DNA of 64,000 nucleotides from Dyella halodurans (GTDB lineage: Bacteria > Pseudomonadota > Gammaproteobacteria > Xanthomonadales > Rhodanobacteraceae): assembly GCF_026283925.1 (NCBI RefSeq), contig NZ_JAPDPF010000002.1, positions 650,331 through 714,330 of the forward strand, written 5' to 3'. Position 1 is the first letter of the stretch. Every line of letters begins with the position of its first letter. The notes below the pieces were generated by a model, which saw nothing but the letters and a program-made list of their open reading frames with translations, did not search any database and was not told the origin of the DNA. The translations under genes were made by a program, and so were the position numbers. Shown here piece after piece: positions 51,283 to 62,626 of the stretch.

Positions 51283-52314
51283 TCAGGGCTCGCTTGAGCC
51301 CGCGCCCAAGAGCGGCGCGGGAGCGCGCGCGGTCGAGCCGCGCAGGCACAACGAAAAATCCTGCCAGACCATGCTGCCCACGCCATCGCGTATGACTCGC
51401 AGCAGCTGATCGGCCGCAATGCGTCCCATGTCGCGGCACGGCTGACGGATCGTGGACAGTGATGGCCAGATCTGCCGCGACATCGGCGTGTCGTCGAAGC
51501 CGCAGACTGAGAGGTCGCGAGGCACGCACAAACCCGCCTCGCTACACGCCCAGATCACGCCCGCCGCCATGTCGTCATTGGCGGCGAAGATCGCCGTCGG
51601 TGGGGGTGTCAGCCCAAGCAGCTCACGCGCAGCAGTGACGCCGGAGTCGAACGTAAAACAGCCAGGCACCACCAGCGACGCGTCGTAGCAAAGCCCGCAC
51701 TGCTCCAGTCCGTCGCGATAGCCGTCGAGCCGCCACGATGACGCGCCGTGATCGGGATGTCCCGCGATATGCCCGATGCGCTGATGTCCCAGCGAGGACA
51801 GGTGGACCACCATCTCGCGTGCGGCCTTGCGTTCGTCCAGCGCCACACCGACACCATCGCGATCACGTGGCGAAATACTGGCGAACGGTATCTCCCATTC
51901 GCGCAAACGGGCCAGCAGGCCCTCGTGGTCGCTGACCGGCGAAGTGAGAATCAGGCCTTCGAGACGGCGCCCGCCGACCAGGGTCTCCACTTGCTCCACG
52001 AAGGTCGGATCCTGCGCATCCACCGGCTGCATCAGCACGCTGTAGCGCTGCGCCTCGCAAGCCTGCAGCACACCGCTTTGCACTTCCATCATGTAACTGG
52101 GCGAGGGGTTGTCGTAGAGCAGCCCAATCAGGAACGAGCGATTGGACGCGAGGCTGCGCGCCGAAGGATGCGGCCGATAGCCCAGCAACTGGACCACCTC
52201 CAAAATGCGTGTACGGGTTTTCTCGCTGACATGAGGCTCGTTGTTGAGCACTCGCGAGACGGTCTTGGGAGCGACTCCCGCCACCCGGGCCACGTCCTCG
52301 ATGCGTGCGCGCAT
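51283..52314 (-). CDS. LacI-family transcriptional regulator
   Basis: A 343-residue LacI/GalR repressor. The N-terminal helix-turn-helix reads RIEDVARVAGVAPKTVSRVLNNEPHVSEKTR with the hinge helix HPSARSLASNRS. The periplasmic-binding-protein-like sensor domain follows (LIGLLYDNPSPSYMMEVQSGVL, TAIFAANDDMAAGV, VCGFDDTPMSRQIWPSLSTI). The gene lies just upstream of and in line with the GH3 glucosidase, which is its likely target; the inducer is probably a glucoside or cello-type sugar (inference). ATG 52314 is preceded by AGGTGA at short spacing; a GTG two codons upstream is an alternative start. Confidence 0.93.
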   Translation of the reverse strand: MRARIEDVARVAGVAPKTVSRVLNNEPHVSEKTRTRILEVVQLLGYRPHPSARSLASNRSFLIGLLYDNPSPSYMMEVQSGVLQACEAQRYSVLMQPVDAQDPTFVEQVETLVGGRRLEGLILTSPVSDHEGLLARLREWEIPFASISPRDRDGVGVALDERKAAREMVVHLSSLGHQRIGHIAGHPDHGASSWRLDGYRDGLEQCGLCYDASLVVPGCFTFDSGVTAARELLGLTPPPTAIFAANDDMAAGVIWACSEAGLCVPRDLSVCGFDDTPMSRQIWPSLSTIRQPCRDMGRIAADQLLRVIRDGVGSMVWQDFSLCLRGSTARAPAPLLGAGSSEP

Positions 52315-52511
52315 AGTCACCTGAAGTAACGATCACGAAGGACTTGCCGCGTGTCACCGCGGATGAGCCTTAAGACGGCCTTGCCACCGCCATGTCCCCC
52401 CAGGGCGGAAGCGAAATCATCCTAGCATGCGTGGCGCGGGCGACCAGTCAGTCCTTCATGGTCGCGCCCGTGTCATCTGCCGCCCCCATTCTGGAAAAAT
52501 GACGTAATAGC

Positions 52512-52523
52512 CCCAAGCTTGGG
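52512..52523. promoter_or_regulatory. Palindrome CCCAAGCTTGGG upstream of HAD gene
   Basis: A perfect 12-base palindrome 36 bases upstream of the GTG start of the HAD gene, inside the 244-base divergent gap after the LacI gene. A second inverted repeat (GCGACCA and TGGTCGC, about 52442-52472) lies further left in the same gap. Either could be an operator; neither is assigned. Confidence 0.35.
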
Positions 52524-52558
52524 CCTGACCCTCAACGTACTGGCGCAGGTGATGGATC

Positions 52559-53275
52559 GTGATTGAACTGGTTGGTTTCGATGGCGATGACACGCTGTGG
52601 CATAGCGAGGGCTACTACCAGTCGGCCAACGCCGCCTTCGAAAGCATTCTCGGCGAGTACGTCGACCTGGCCAATTTGCGGCTGCATGATCGGCTGCTGG
52701 CCACCGAGCGGCACAATCTCAAGCTGTTCGGCTACGGCGCCAAGGGCATGACCTTGTCGATGATCGAATCCGCAATCGAAATGACGGCCTCGCGCATCAG
52801 TGCTGCCGACCTTCATCGCATCATCGAAATCGGCAAGCAGGTGCTGGCTCATCCGGTGGACCTGCTACCCGGCATCCGTGCCGCCGTGGAGACGGTGGCC
52901 GCGCAGCACCGGGTCGTCTTGATCACCAAGGGCGACCTGTTCCACCAGGAACAGAAAGTCGCCAGCAGCGGGCTGGCTGATCTGTTCCACCGTATCGAGA
53001 TCGTTTCGGAGAAGGACGATCGCGCCTATCGGCGCGTGCTTGGCGAGTTCGAGGTCACGCCCGATCGCTTCGCGATGGTCGGCAATTCGCTCCGTTCGGA
53101 CATCGCACCCGTGGTGCAACTGGGCGGCTGGGGAATCTACATGCCTTATCACGTGACCTGGGCGCACGAGACCGATACCGATTTCGTCGACCACGCATCA
53201 CGCGTGGTCCAGGTCGAAGCCCCGGGCGGCATTGCCCAGGCCCTGCAGGAGTTGCAGTCCCGTGCTGCCGCCTGA
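52559..53275 (+). CDS. HAD-superfamily phosphatase
   Basis: A 238-residue haloacid-dehalogenase-type hydrolase. Motif I is FDGDDTLWH (Asp8 nucleophile, DxDxT), motif II the threonine in VVLITKGD, motif III a lysine around SEKDDRAY and motif IV MVGNSLRSDIAP. The large cap inserted after motif I places it in the class-I cap group, as in phosphoglycolate phosphatase or dehalogenase relatives. The threonine variant DGDDT is typical of phosphatases. Start is GTG 52559. Its last 14 bases overlap the sirtuin gene, so the two are translated together. Confidence 0.88.
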   Translation: MIELVGFDGDDTLWHSEGYYQSANAAFESILGEYVDLANLRLHDRLLATERHNLKLFGYGAKGMTLSMIESAIEMTASRISAADLHRIIEIGKQVLAHPVDLLPGIRAAVETVAAQHRVVLITKGDLFHQEQKVASSGLADLFHRIEIVSEKDDRAYRRVLGEFEVTPDRFAMVGNSLRSDIAPVVQLGGWGIYMPYHVTWAHETDTDFVDHASRVVQVEAPGGIAQALQELQSRAAA

Positions 53276-54125
53276 CACCACCCACGTCGCTGGCACGGAG
53301 TCACTCGAGCAGGATCGCGCGCGCCTGCGGGACTTCATCGAGGCACATCCGCGCCTGTTCGTGCTGACCGGCGCCGGCTGCAGTACGGACTCCGGCATCC
53401 CCGACTACCGCGATACCAATGGCGGCTGGAAGCGGCCCCAACCGGTTACCTACCAGGCCTTCATGGGTGAAAGGGCCACGCGCCAGCGCTACTGGGCGCG
53501 CAGCCTGGTGGGCTGGCGGCGCTTTGGCCGTGCCCGGCCCAATGCCACGCACCGTGCCCTGGCCCGCCTGGAGCAACAGGGCCGCGTCGCCACCTTGCTG
53601 ACCCAGAACGTCGACGGATTGCACCAGGCGGCCGGCCAGCAGCATGTGATCGACCTGCATGGCCGGCTCGACGAAGTCCGCTGCATGACCTGCGCTCATC
53701 GCGCGCCACGCGACGCGTTCCAGCACGAACTGGTGCAGCTGAACCCGGCATGGGCCCTGCTCGACGCCAATGATGCGCCGGATGGCGATGCAGACCTGGA
53801 GGGCAAGGACTTCTCCGCTTTCGAGATTCCGCCCTGCCCGAGTTGCGGCGGGATCATGAAGCCCGACGTGGTGTTCTTTGGCGAAAACGTGCCGCGGGAT
53901 CGTGTTGACGCCGCCATCACGTCGTTGAACGCGTCGGATGCCGTGCTGGTCGTCGGCTCGTCACTGATGGTGTTTTCGGGATACCGCTTCGTGGCGGCGG
54001 CGGCTCGGGACGGCAAGCCCATTGCCGCCGTCAACCGGGGACGCACGCGCGCCGATCCCCTGCTTAGCCTCAAGATCGAACAATCCTGCGCCGAGGTCCT
54101 GGCCTTTATTGCCTCAGTCACTTGA
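53262..54125 (+). CDS. NAD-dependent protein deacylase (sirtuin)
   Basis: A 287-residue Sir2-family enzyme that removes acyl groups from lysines using NAD. NAD-binding blocks are FVLTGAGCSTDSGIPDYRD and LTQNVDGLHQAAG; the catalytic base is His133 in VIDLHGRLD. The structural zinc ligands are Cys141-x2-Cys144 (RCMTC) and Cys192-x2-Cys195 (PPCPSCGG). VVFFGENVP and VVGSSLMVFSGYR are also present. Length and DTNGGWKRPQP resemble the bacterial relatives of mitochondrial SIRT4. I use GTG 53262, which overlaps the HAD gene by 14 bases; GGAG lies about 11 bases upstream. Confidence 0.92.
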   Translation: MLPPDTTHVAGTESLEQDRARLRDFIEAHPRLFVLTGAGCSTDSGIPDYRDTNGGWKRPQPVTYQAFMGERATRQRYWARSLVGWRRFGRARPNATHRALARLEQQGRVATLLTQNVDGLHQAAGQQHVIDLHGRLDEVRCMTCAHRAPRDAFQHELVQLNPAWALLDANDAPDGDADLEGKDFSAFEIPPCPSCGGIMKPDVVFFGENVPRDRVDAAITSLNASDAVLVVGSSLMVFSGYRFVAAAARDGKPIAAVNRGRTRADPLLSLKIEQSCAEVLAFIASVT

Positions 54126-54189
54126 TCTGGCTGCTCGCGAATTATGACAATTTGATGCAAAGTAGACGGACTGGTCTGTGGGGTGCCTC

Positions 54190-55646
<1,457 letters not shown>

Positions 55647-55713
55647 CTAACCTCCGCCCTTTGAGCCGGCTCACAATCTCCGCGCGGCCTGTATTGGGCC
55701 CCTAAACAGGCGT

Positions 55714-56625
55714 TTAGTCGGCCCTCGTCAGCGAGACCACAAAATCGAGGAAGGCCCGCACCTTGGCTGACGGGTGATGGCGCGACGGATACAGCGCGTA
55801 AAGCGGAAAGCGCTCGTCCGGCCAATCGGGAAACAGTTCGACAAGCTGTCCATCGGCGAGCCATCGCTCGGTGCCCAAGGCCATGACCTGGGCGACGCCG
55901 TAGCCTGCCAGGCAGGCGCTGTGCATGGTGCCGCCATCGTTGACGATCAGCCTGCCCGCCGTCTTGATCGCCAGCTTCCGACGCTTGCGCTGAAATTCCC
56001 AGGGAAAGGTTCGCCCGGTGGCCGCATCGCGGAACTCGATGCAGACATGCGTATCGCCTTCGAGACTTTGCGGTGTATCGGGTCGCCCATAGCGCCGCAG
56101 ATAGGACGGCGCCGCTACGGTCAGGATGCGCGTGTCCAGCAGCTTGCGCGCAACCAGGCCCGACATTGGGGGCTCGCCGAAGCGAATGGCCAGGTCGAAA
56201 CCGTCGGCGACGATGTCGCCCAGCTGGTCGCGGGTCACCAGCTCGAGTTCCAGCTCCGCATGAGCATCCATGAACTCGCCCAGCCTTGGACCGAGCATCA
56301 GCCGCGAAAAGAGTGGGTCCATATGGACGCGAAGCCGGCCGCGCACGGCCATGGCCCCCTCTGCCGCGCTGGCCGCGGCCTCCTCCAGCCCAGCCAGCAG
56401 AGGCAGGACCTGGGCATGGAAACGACGACCCTCGTCGGTGAGGGTCACCGAGCGCGTGGTGCGATTGAACAGGCGAATGCCGAGCCTACCCTCCAGTCGG
56501 GCAATCGCGCGGCTGACACCGGGTGGCGACATGTCCAGGGCTTCGCCCGCGGCGGCGAAACTGCCGCTGTCGACGACCGCCGCGAATACGCTCATGCCGT
56601 TCAACATGCGTTCGTCGAAGGCCAT
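55714..56625 (-). CDS. LysR-type transcriptional regulator
   Basis: A 303-residue LysR regulator: winged helix-turn-helix at the N-terminus (FAAVVDSGSFAAAGEALDMSPPGVSRAIARLEGRLG, then LFNRTTRSVTLTDEG) and an effector-binding domain. The latter resembles the subgroup controlling oxidoreductases in Xanthomonadales and Burkholderia (DLAIRFGEPPMSGLVARKL, CIEFRDAATGR). It is divergent from the NmrA-like gene. The TGTCA-N9-TGACA inverted repeat at 56641 lies in the shared gap. Starting at ATG 56625 leaves that repeat outside the gene, while the ATG at 56646 would overlap it. Ligand unknown. Confidence 0.91.
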   Translation of the reverse strand: MAFDERMLNGMSVFAAVVDSGSFAAAGEALDMSPPGVSRAIARLEGRLGIRLFNRTTRSVTLTDEGRRFHAQVLPLLAGLEEAAASAAEGAMAVRGRLRVHMDPLFSRLMLGPRLGEFMDAHAELELELVTRDQLGDIVADGFDLAIRFGEPPMSGLVARKLLDTRILTVAAPSYLRRYGRPDTPQSLEGDTHVCIEFRDAATGRTFPWEFQRKRRKLAIKTAGRLIVNDGGTMHSACLAGYGVAQVMALGTERWLADGQLVELFPDWPDERFPLYALYPSRHHPSAKVRAFLDFVVSLTRAD

Positions 56626-56640
56626 GTATTCGTGCCTTTT

Positions 56641-56659
56641 TGTCACTTATTAAATGACA
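56641..56659. promoter_or_regulatory. Inverted repeat TGTCA-N9-TGACA, candidate LysR site
   Basis: In the divergent gap between the LysR gene and the NmrA-like gene, TGTCA and TGACA flank an AT-only or nearly AT-only core (CTTATTAAA). The layout is like LysR recognition sites and suits autoregulation plus control of the divergent gene. Not tested. Confidence 0.5.
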
Positions 56660-56737
56660 TTGATGTTATCGCGAATTGAGTACGCCAGGCGGAGAATGCG
56701 GCCCATCGCGGGTTAATCATCCTCAGGAGTCACGACT

Positions 56738-57601
56738 ATGTTTGCCATCATGGGAGTCACCGGCCAGGTCGGCGGTCACGTTGCACGCCGTCTGCTCGAC
56801 GCCGGCCAACAAGTGCGCGTGGTTGTTCGGGATGCCGCCAAGGCACAGTCCTGGCTTGACCGAGGCTGCGAAACGACGGAGGCGTCCATCGACGACGTCG
56901 AGCGCCTGACCAGCGCGCTTCAGGGCGTGGACGGCGCCTTCCTGATGATTCCGCCGGACTACGATCCGGCCCCTGGATTCCCGCGCATCCACCAGATCAT
57001 CGACAGCGTTTGCGCCGCCGTTGAAGCGACGCGACCCGGAAAGGTGGTGTTCCTCTCGAGCGTCGGTGCGCATGTCCAGGAGTTCTCCTTGCTGAACAAC
57101 GCAAGGATGATCGAGCAGGCCTTGCGTACCCTGCCCGTGCCGACGGCGTTTGTTCGCCCCGCCTGGTTCATGGAAAACGCGGCCTGGGATGTGGTGGCGG
57201 CCCGAAGCGGCACGGCGCCCAGCTTCCTGCAGCCCTTGGACCATCCAATTCCGATGGTAGCCACGGCCGATATCGGCCACACCGTGGCGGACGTCCTGCT
57301 GGAGCAGTGGACCGGCTCCCGCGTCGTTGAGCTTGAGGGCCCGCGACGCTACTCGGCCAACGACATCGCCACCGGGTTCGCCACGGTGCTGGGCCATCCC
57401 GTGCGCATGGAACCCGTACCGCGCGACACCTGGGAGGCACTGTTCCGTGCCCAGGGCATGCAGCATCCTGAGCCGCGCATGCGCATGCTGGATGGATTCA
57501 ACGAAGGCTGGATCGACTTCGAGCACACCCAGGGCACGATGCGCAAAGGAACCGTCACGCTGGACAGCGTCTTGCGCGCGCTGGTCGAGCGCAGCCACTG
57601 A
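56738..57601 (+). CDS. NmrA-like NAD(P)-binding protein
   Basis: A 287-residue atypical SDR of the NmrA/quinone-oxidoreductase-2 type. The nucleotide-binding motif is MGVTGQVGGHVARRLLDAG at about 5-23 (GxxGxxG), followed by VVVRDAAKAQSWLDRG. Then come FLMIPPDYDPAP, VFLSSVGAHV and FVRPAWFMENAAWDV, as in NmrA-family redox sensors and azoreductase-like enzymes. No classical Tyr-x3-Lys is seen, so catalysis is uncertain. It is divergent from the LysR gene, its probable regulator, and is followed by an SDR gene 19 bases downstream. Confidence 0.87.
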   Translation: MFAIMGVTGQVGGHVARRLLDAGQQVRVVVRDAAKAQSWLDRGCETTEASIDDVERLTSALQGVDGAFLMIPPDYDPAPGFPRIHQIIDSVCAAVEATRPGKVVFLSSVGAHVQEFSLLNNARMIEQALRTLPVPTAFVRPAWFMENAAWDVVAARSGTAPSFLQPLDHPIPMVATADIGHTVADVLLEQWTGSRVVELEGPRRYSANDIATGFATVLGHPVRMEPVPRDTWEALFRAQGMQHPEPRMRMLDGFNEGWIDFEHTQGTMRKGTVTLDSVLRALVERSH

Positions 57602-57620
57602 ATCGACAGCGGGAACGCTG

Positions 57621-58322
57621 ATGCCCTCACCCGAACACCGCACCGCCTTGATCGTCGGAGCCTCGCGCGGCCTGGGTCTCGCCTTGGCGCACGAATACCT
57701 GAAGCGCGGCTGGCGCGTGATCGCCACGGTGCGAGGCTCGCGGCACACGCGCTTGCACGATCTCGCTGCGGCCTCCGAGGGGCGCCTGGAGATCGAACAA
57801 GTCGACATCAATGTGCGCAACGATGTCGCCAACCTGCATCGACGTCTTGACCAGCGCCGTCTTGACCTGCTGTTCGTCAATGCCGGCGTCGCCATCGATC
57901 CGGACGCTGCGATCGACAAGGTAAGCACCGAGGATTTCGTCACCATGATGGTGACGAATGCGCTAAGCCCGATGCGCGTGATCGAAGCCCTGCACGCCCT
58001 GGTGCCGCCGGACGGCACGATCGCTGCGATGTCTTCTGACCTCGGCAGCGTGTCCGACAACGTCGATGGTGGCTGGGAGGTCTATCGGGCCAGCAAGGCG
58101 GCTCTCAATACGCTGATGCGCAGCTTCGCGGCCCGTCACGCCGGCGACCCGCGCAGCCTGTTGCTGATCGCTCCCGGCTGGGTGCGTACCGATATGGGTG
58201 GGCCGCAAGCCGAGCTGTCGATCGGGGAGAGCATTCCCCGCGTGGTCGATACGGTCAGCGCGCAGGCCGGCATCGCCGGCCTGCAGTACCTGGATTACCA
58301 GGGTCGTATCGTGCCCTGGTAG
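57621..58322 (+). CDS. Short-chain dehydrogenase/reductase
   Basis: A 233-residue SDR. Cofactor motif LIVGASRGLGLALA (GASRGLG, residues 10-23), the variant NAG motif LLFVNAGVAIDPD, and Tyr-x3-Lys in VYRASKAALN. The serine position lies in AMSSDLGSVSD. The order and the DVANLHRRLDQRRLDLL segment resemble the C-factor/sniffer-like group of SDRs. Start is ATG 57621; the frame runs upstream into the previous gene. Co-transcribed with the NmrA-like gene. Substrate unknown. It converges on guaA across 79 bases that show no clear terminator. Confidence 0.88.
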   Translation: MPSPEHRTALIVGASRGLGLALAHEYLKRGWRVIATVRGSRHTRLHDLAAASEGRLEIEQVDINVRNDVANLHRRLDQRRLDLLFVNAGVAIDPDAAIDKVSTEDFVTMMVTNALSPMRVIEALHALVPPDGTIAAMSSDLGSVSDNVDGGWEVYRASKAALNTLMRSFAARHAGDPRSLLLIAPGWVRTDMGGPQAELSIGESIPRVVDTVSAQAGIAGLQYLDYQGRIVPW

Positions 58323-58401
58323 GCATGTCATAAAAATCAATGAATTTCATACAGATACAAGACTTTCTTGAGAAACGCCGAAGTCACGGATCTGCCGAAC
58401 C

Positions 58402-59982
58402 TCATTCCCACTCGATGGTGGCAGGCGGCTTGCCGCTGATGTCATAAACGACACGAGAAACACCGCGCAACTCATTGATAATGCGATTGGAAACCTTGCC
58501 TAAGAAGTCGTAAGGCAAGTGCGCCCAATGCGCCGTCATGAAGTCGATCGTCTCCACCGCGCGCAGCGCAATCACCCACTCGTAGGCACGGGCGTCGCCA
58601 ACCACGCCCACCGACTTCACCGGCAGGAATACGGCAAAGGCCTGGCTGGTCTTGTCGTACAGGTCCCAGGCGCGCAGCTCTTCGATGAAGATGGCATCCG
58701 CGCGGGCCAGCAGTTCGGCGTATTCGCGCTTCACCTCGCCCAGGATGCGCACACCCAGGCCCGGACCGGGGAACGGATGGCGGTAGACCATCGCGCGCGG
58801 CAGGCCCAGCTCCACGCCGATGCGGCGTACTTCGTCCTTGAACAGCTCACGCAAGGGCTCGATCAGCTTGAGCTTCATGTGCTCAGGCAGGCCGCCCACG
58901 TTGTGATGGCTCTTGATGACGTGGGCCTTGCCGGTCTTGCTGCCGGCCGACTCGATCACGTCCGGATAAATGGTGCCCTGCGCCAGCCACTTCACGTGGC
59001 CGCCGCCCGACGCCGTGACCTTGGCCGATTCCTCGTCGAAGATCTCGACGAACAGGCGGCCGATGATCTTGCGCTTCGCTTCCGGGTCGGCGACGCCTTC
59101 CAGCGCCTTGAAGTAGCGCTCGGCGGCATCGACGCGGATCACCTTGACGCCCATGTGCTCAGCCATGGTGGCCATCACCTGGTCGCCTTCCTGCCAGCGC
59201 AGCAGGCCGGTATCGACGAACACGCAGGTGAGCTGCTTGCCGATGGCCTGGTGCAGCAGTGCCGCAACCACGGACGAATCCACGCCGCCGGACAGGCCCA
59301 GCAGCACATGATCGTCGCCGACCTGGGCACGCACGCGCGCGACCTGGTCCTCGATGATATGCGCCGCCGTCCACAATGTCTGGCAGCCGCAAATTTCCGT
59401 GACGAAACGCTTTAGCAGCGCATTGCCCTGCTTGGTATGCGTCACTTCCGGATGGAACTGCACGCCGTACCAGCGCTTGTCCTCGTTCTCCATCACCGCG
59501 ACCGGAATGCGCTCGGTAGTGCCGGTGATGACGAAGCCCGGCGGCGCCTTGGCGACGTGGTCGCCATGGCTCATCCACACATCCAGTCGATGGCTGCTGT
59601 CGTGATCGCTCAGGCCGTCGAACAGGCGGCTCTTGCTGACGATGTCGACTTCGGCGTGGCCGAACTCGCGGGCATCGGCGGCTTCCGTGGCGCCACCCAG
59701 CTGCGCGGCGAGGGTCTGCATGCCGTAGCAGATGCCGAGGATCGGCAGGCCCGAATCAAACACCTGCTGCGGCGCTGTCGGCGCACCCGGCAACGTGGTC
59801 GATTCCGGGCCGCCCGAGAGAATGATGCCCTTGGCGCCAAACGCGGCGATCTCGGCCGGGTCGTGGTCCCACGCCCAGATCTCGCAATACACGCCGATCT
59901 CGCGCACGCGGCGGGCGATCAGCTGGGTGTACTGCGCGCCGAAATCGAGGATGAGGATTTTGTCGCTATGGATGTCGGTCAC
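58402..59982 (-). CDS. guaA: GMP synthase (glutamine-hydrolysing)
   Basis: GuaA aminates XMP to GMP, the last step of guanine nucleotide synthesis. The N-terminal class-I glutamine amidotransferase domain has the nucleophile Cys85 in LGICYGMQT and the His/Glu of [11 protein letters not shown]. The ATP-pyrophosphatase domain has the SGGVDS P-loop ([16 protein letters not shown]), and the C-terminal dimerisation domain ends [12 protein letters not shown] place the start at GTG 59982 with GGAG eight bases upstream, giving 526 residues, the normal length; the frame extends 23 codons further without similarity. It lies downstream of guaB on the same strand, with a terminator-like hairpin between. 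Confidence 0.97.
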   Translation of the reverse strand: MTDIHSDKILILDFGAQYTQLIARRVREIGVYCEIWAWDHDPAEIAAFGAKGIILSGGPESTTLPGAPTAPQQVFDSGLPILGICYGMQTLAAQLGGATEAADAREFGHAEVDIVSKSRLFDGLSDHDSSHRLDVWMSHGDHVAKAPPGFVITGTTERIPVAVMENEDKRWYGVQFHPEVTHTKQGNALLKRFVTEICGCQTLWTAAHIIEDQVARVRAQVGDDHVLLGLSGGVDSSVVAALLHQAIGKQLTCVFVDTGLLRWQEGDQVMATMAEHMGVKVIRVDAAERYFKALEGVADPEAKRKIIGRLFVEIFDEESAKVTASGGGHVKWLAQGTIYPDVIESAGSKTGKAHVIKSHHNVGGLPEHMKLKLIEPLRELFKDEVRRIGVELGLPRAMVYRHPFPGPGLGVRILGEVKREYAELLARADAIFIEELRAWDLYDKTSQAFAVFLPVKSVGVVGDARAYEWVIALRAVETIDFMTAHWAHLPYDFLGKVSNRIINELRGVSRVVYDISGKPPATIEWE

Positions 59983-60080
59983 GGTCCGGCTCCGATGCGC
60001 GGCGAGCGGGTATCGCGCCGCGTCTGAATCTTTGGAATGCGAAGACGACATCGGGCATCACGCCCTGCACGTCGCCTTGC

Positions 60081-60113
60081 GTTAAAACGATGCGCCGGCC
60101 ATCAGGCCGGCGC
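60081..60113 (-). terminator. Rho-independent terminator after guaB
   Basis: On the minus strand GCGCCGGCC-TGAT-GGCCGGCGC forms a perfect nine-base GC stem immediately after the guaB stop, followed by ATCGTTTTAAC with a short T-run. It should stop or attenuate guaB transcripts before guaA, so guaA may be partly expressed from its own promoter. Confidence 0.8.
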
Positions 60114-60121
60114 GTATCCGT

Positions 60122-61611
<1,490 letters not shown>

Positions 61612-61691
61612 CGCGGAACGCCGCGGGCTCGCCACACGCTGCATGAACAGTTTGTTGCCGACCGCGCGACGATCGCCGCGGCAACGCCGTA

Positions 61692-62561
61692 TCAGCCGCC
61701 GTGATGCAAGAGCGCGCGCGCCTCGGCCGCGTCCAAGGTGTTTTCCAGCAAGGTAGCTACCGTCATCGGACCGACGCCGCCCGGCACCGGGGTAATCCAG
61801 CTGGCGCGCTGGGCGGCCGGCTTGAATTCCACGTCGCCGACCAGGCGGCCGTCATCGAGTCGATTGACGCCGACATCGATCACCACCGCGCCCGGCTTGA
61901 TCCATTCGCCCTTGACCAGGCCCGGCTTGCCCACCGCCACGATCACGATGTCGGCCAGGCGCACATGGCTTTCCAGGTCACGCGTAAAACGATGGCAGCA
62001 GGTGGTGGTGCACCCGGCGATCAGCAATTCCAGCACCAGCGGGCGACCGACGTGGTTGGACACGCCCACCACCACCGCATGCTGTCCACGCACCGGGCGA
62101 TCGGTATGCCCCAGCAAGGTCATCACGCCACGCGGCGTGCACGGGCGCAGGCCAAAGCGGCGCAAGGCCAGGCGACCGATATTCACCGCCTGGAAACCAT
62201 CGACGTCCTTGGCCGGGTCGATGCGATCCACCAGCGCATCCTCATCGATGTGCTCGGGCAGCGGCGACTGCACCAGGATGCCGTGCACCGAGGGGTCAGC
62301 ATTGAGCCGATCGATCAGCGCGAACAGCTCATCCTGGGTCACCGTGGCCGGCAGGTCGTGCTCGAAGGAGCGGAAACCTACCTGCTGGCAGGCTTCGCGC
62401 TTCTTGCGCACATACACGGCCGAGGCGGGATCACTGCCGACCAGCACCACCGCCAGGCCCGGTTCGGCCAGCCCCTGCGCCTTGCGTTCGGCCACCCGCT
62501 GACCGATCCGATCCAGCAGTTCCTGCGCAATGCGTTTACCGTCGAGGATGCGTGCGGTCAT
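61692..62561 (-). CDS. folD: Methylenetetrahydrofolate dehydrogenase/cyclohydrolase
   Basis: FolD interconverts 5,10-methylene-, methenyl- and 10-formyl-tetrahydrofolate in one-carbon metabolism. In the 289-residue product the catalytic Tyr50-x3-Lys54 lies in [12 protein letters not shown]. The family blocks [30 protein letters not shown] and [11 protein letters not shown] are present. The NADP-binding loop reads [12 protein letters not shown] where most FolD proteins have GRSNIVG; I recall the same variation in Xanthomonas proteins. ATG 62561 (MTARILDG) is preferred over the one six codons upstream. It is divergent from the GNAT gene, the starts being 65 bases apart. Confidence 0.95.
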   Translation of the reverse strand: MTARILDGKRIAQELLDRIGQRVAERKAQGLAEPGLAVVLVGSDPASAVYVRKKREACQQVGFRSFEHDLPATVTQDELFALIDRLNADPSVHGILVQSPLPEHIDEDALVDRIDPAKDVDGFQAVNIGRLALRRFGLRPCTPRGVMTLLGHTDRPVRGQHAVVVGVSNHVGRPLVLELLIAGCTTTCCHRFTRDLESHVRLADIVIVAVGKPGLVKGEWIKPGAVVIDVGVNRLDDGRLVGDVEFKPAAQRASWITPVPGGVGPMTVATLLENTLDAAEARALLHHGG

Positions 62562-62626
62562 GGTCGGGGCTGCCTGCAAAGAGACGTATTATCCCGGCTC
62601 CACCGCACGCACACAAACCAGATCGG

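Noticed and set aside
52442..52472. Inverted repeat GCGACCA/TGGTCGC between lacI and the HAD gene as a terminator
   Set aside because: It lies between divergent starts rather than after a gene and has no T-run; at most an operator-like repeat.
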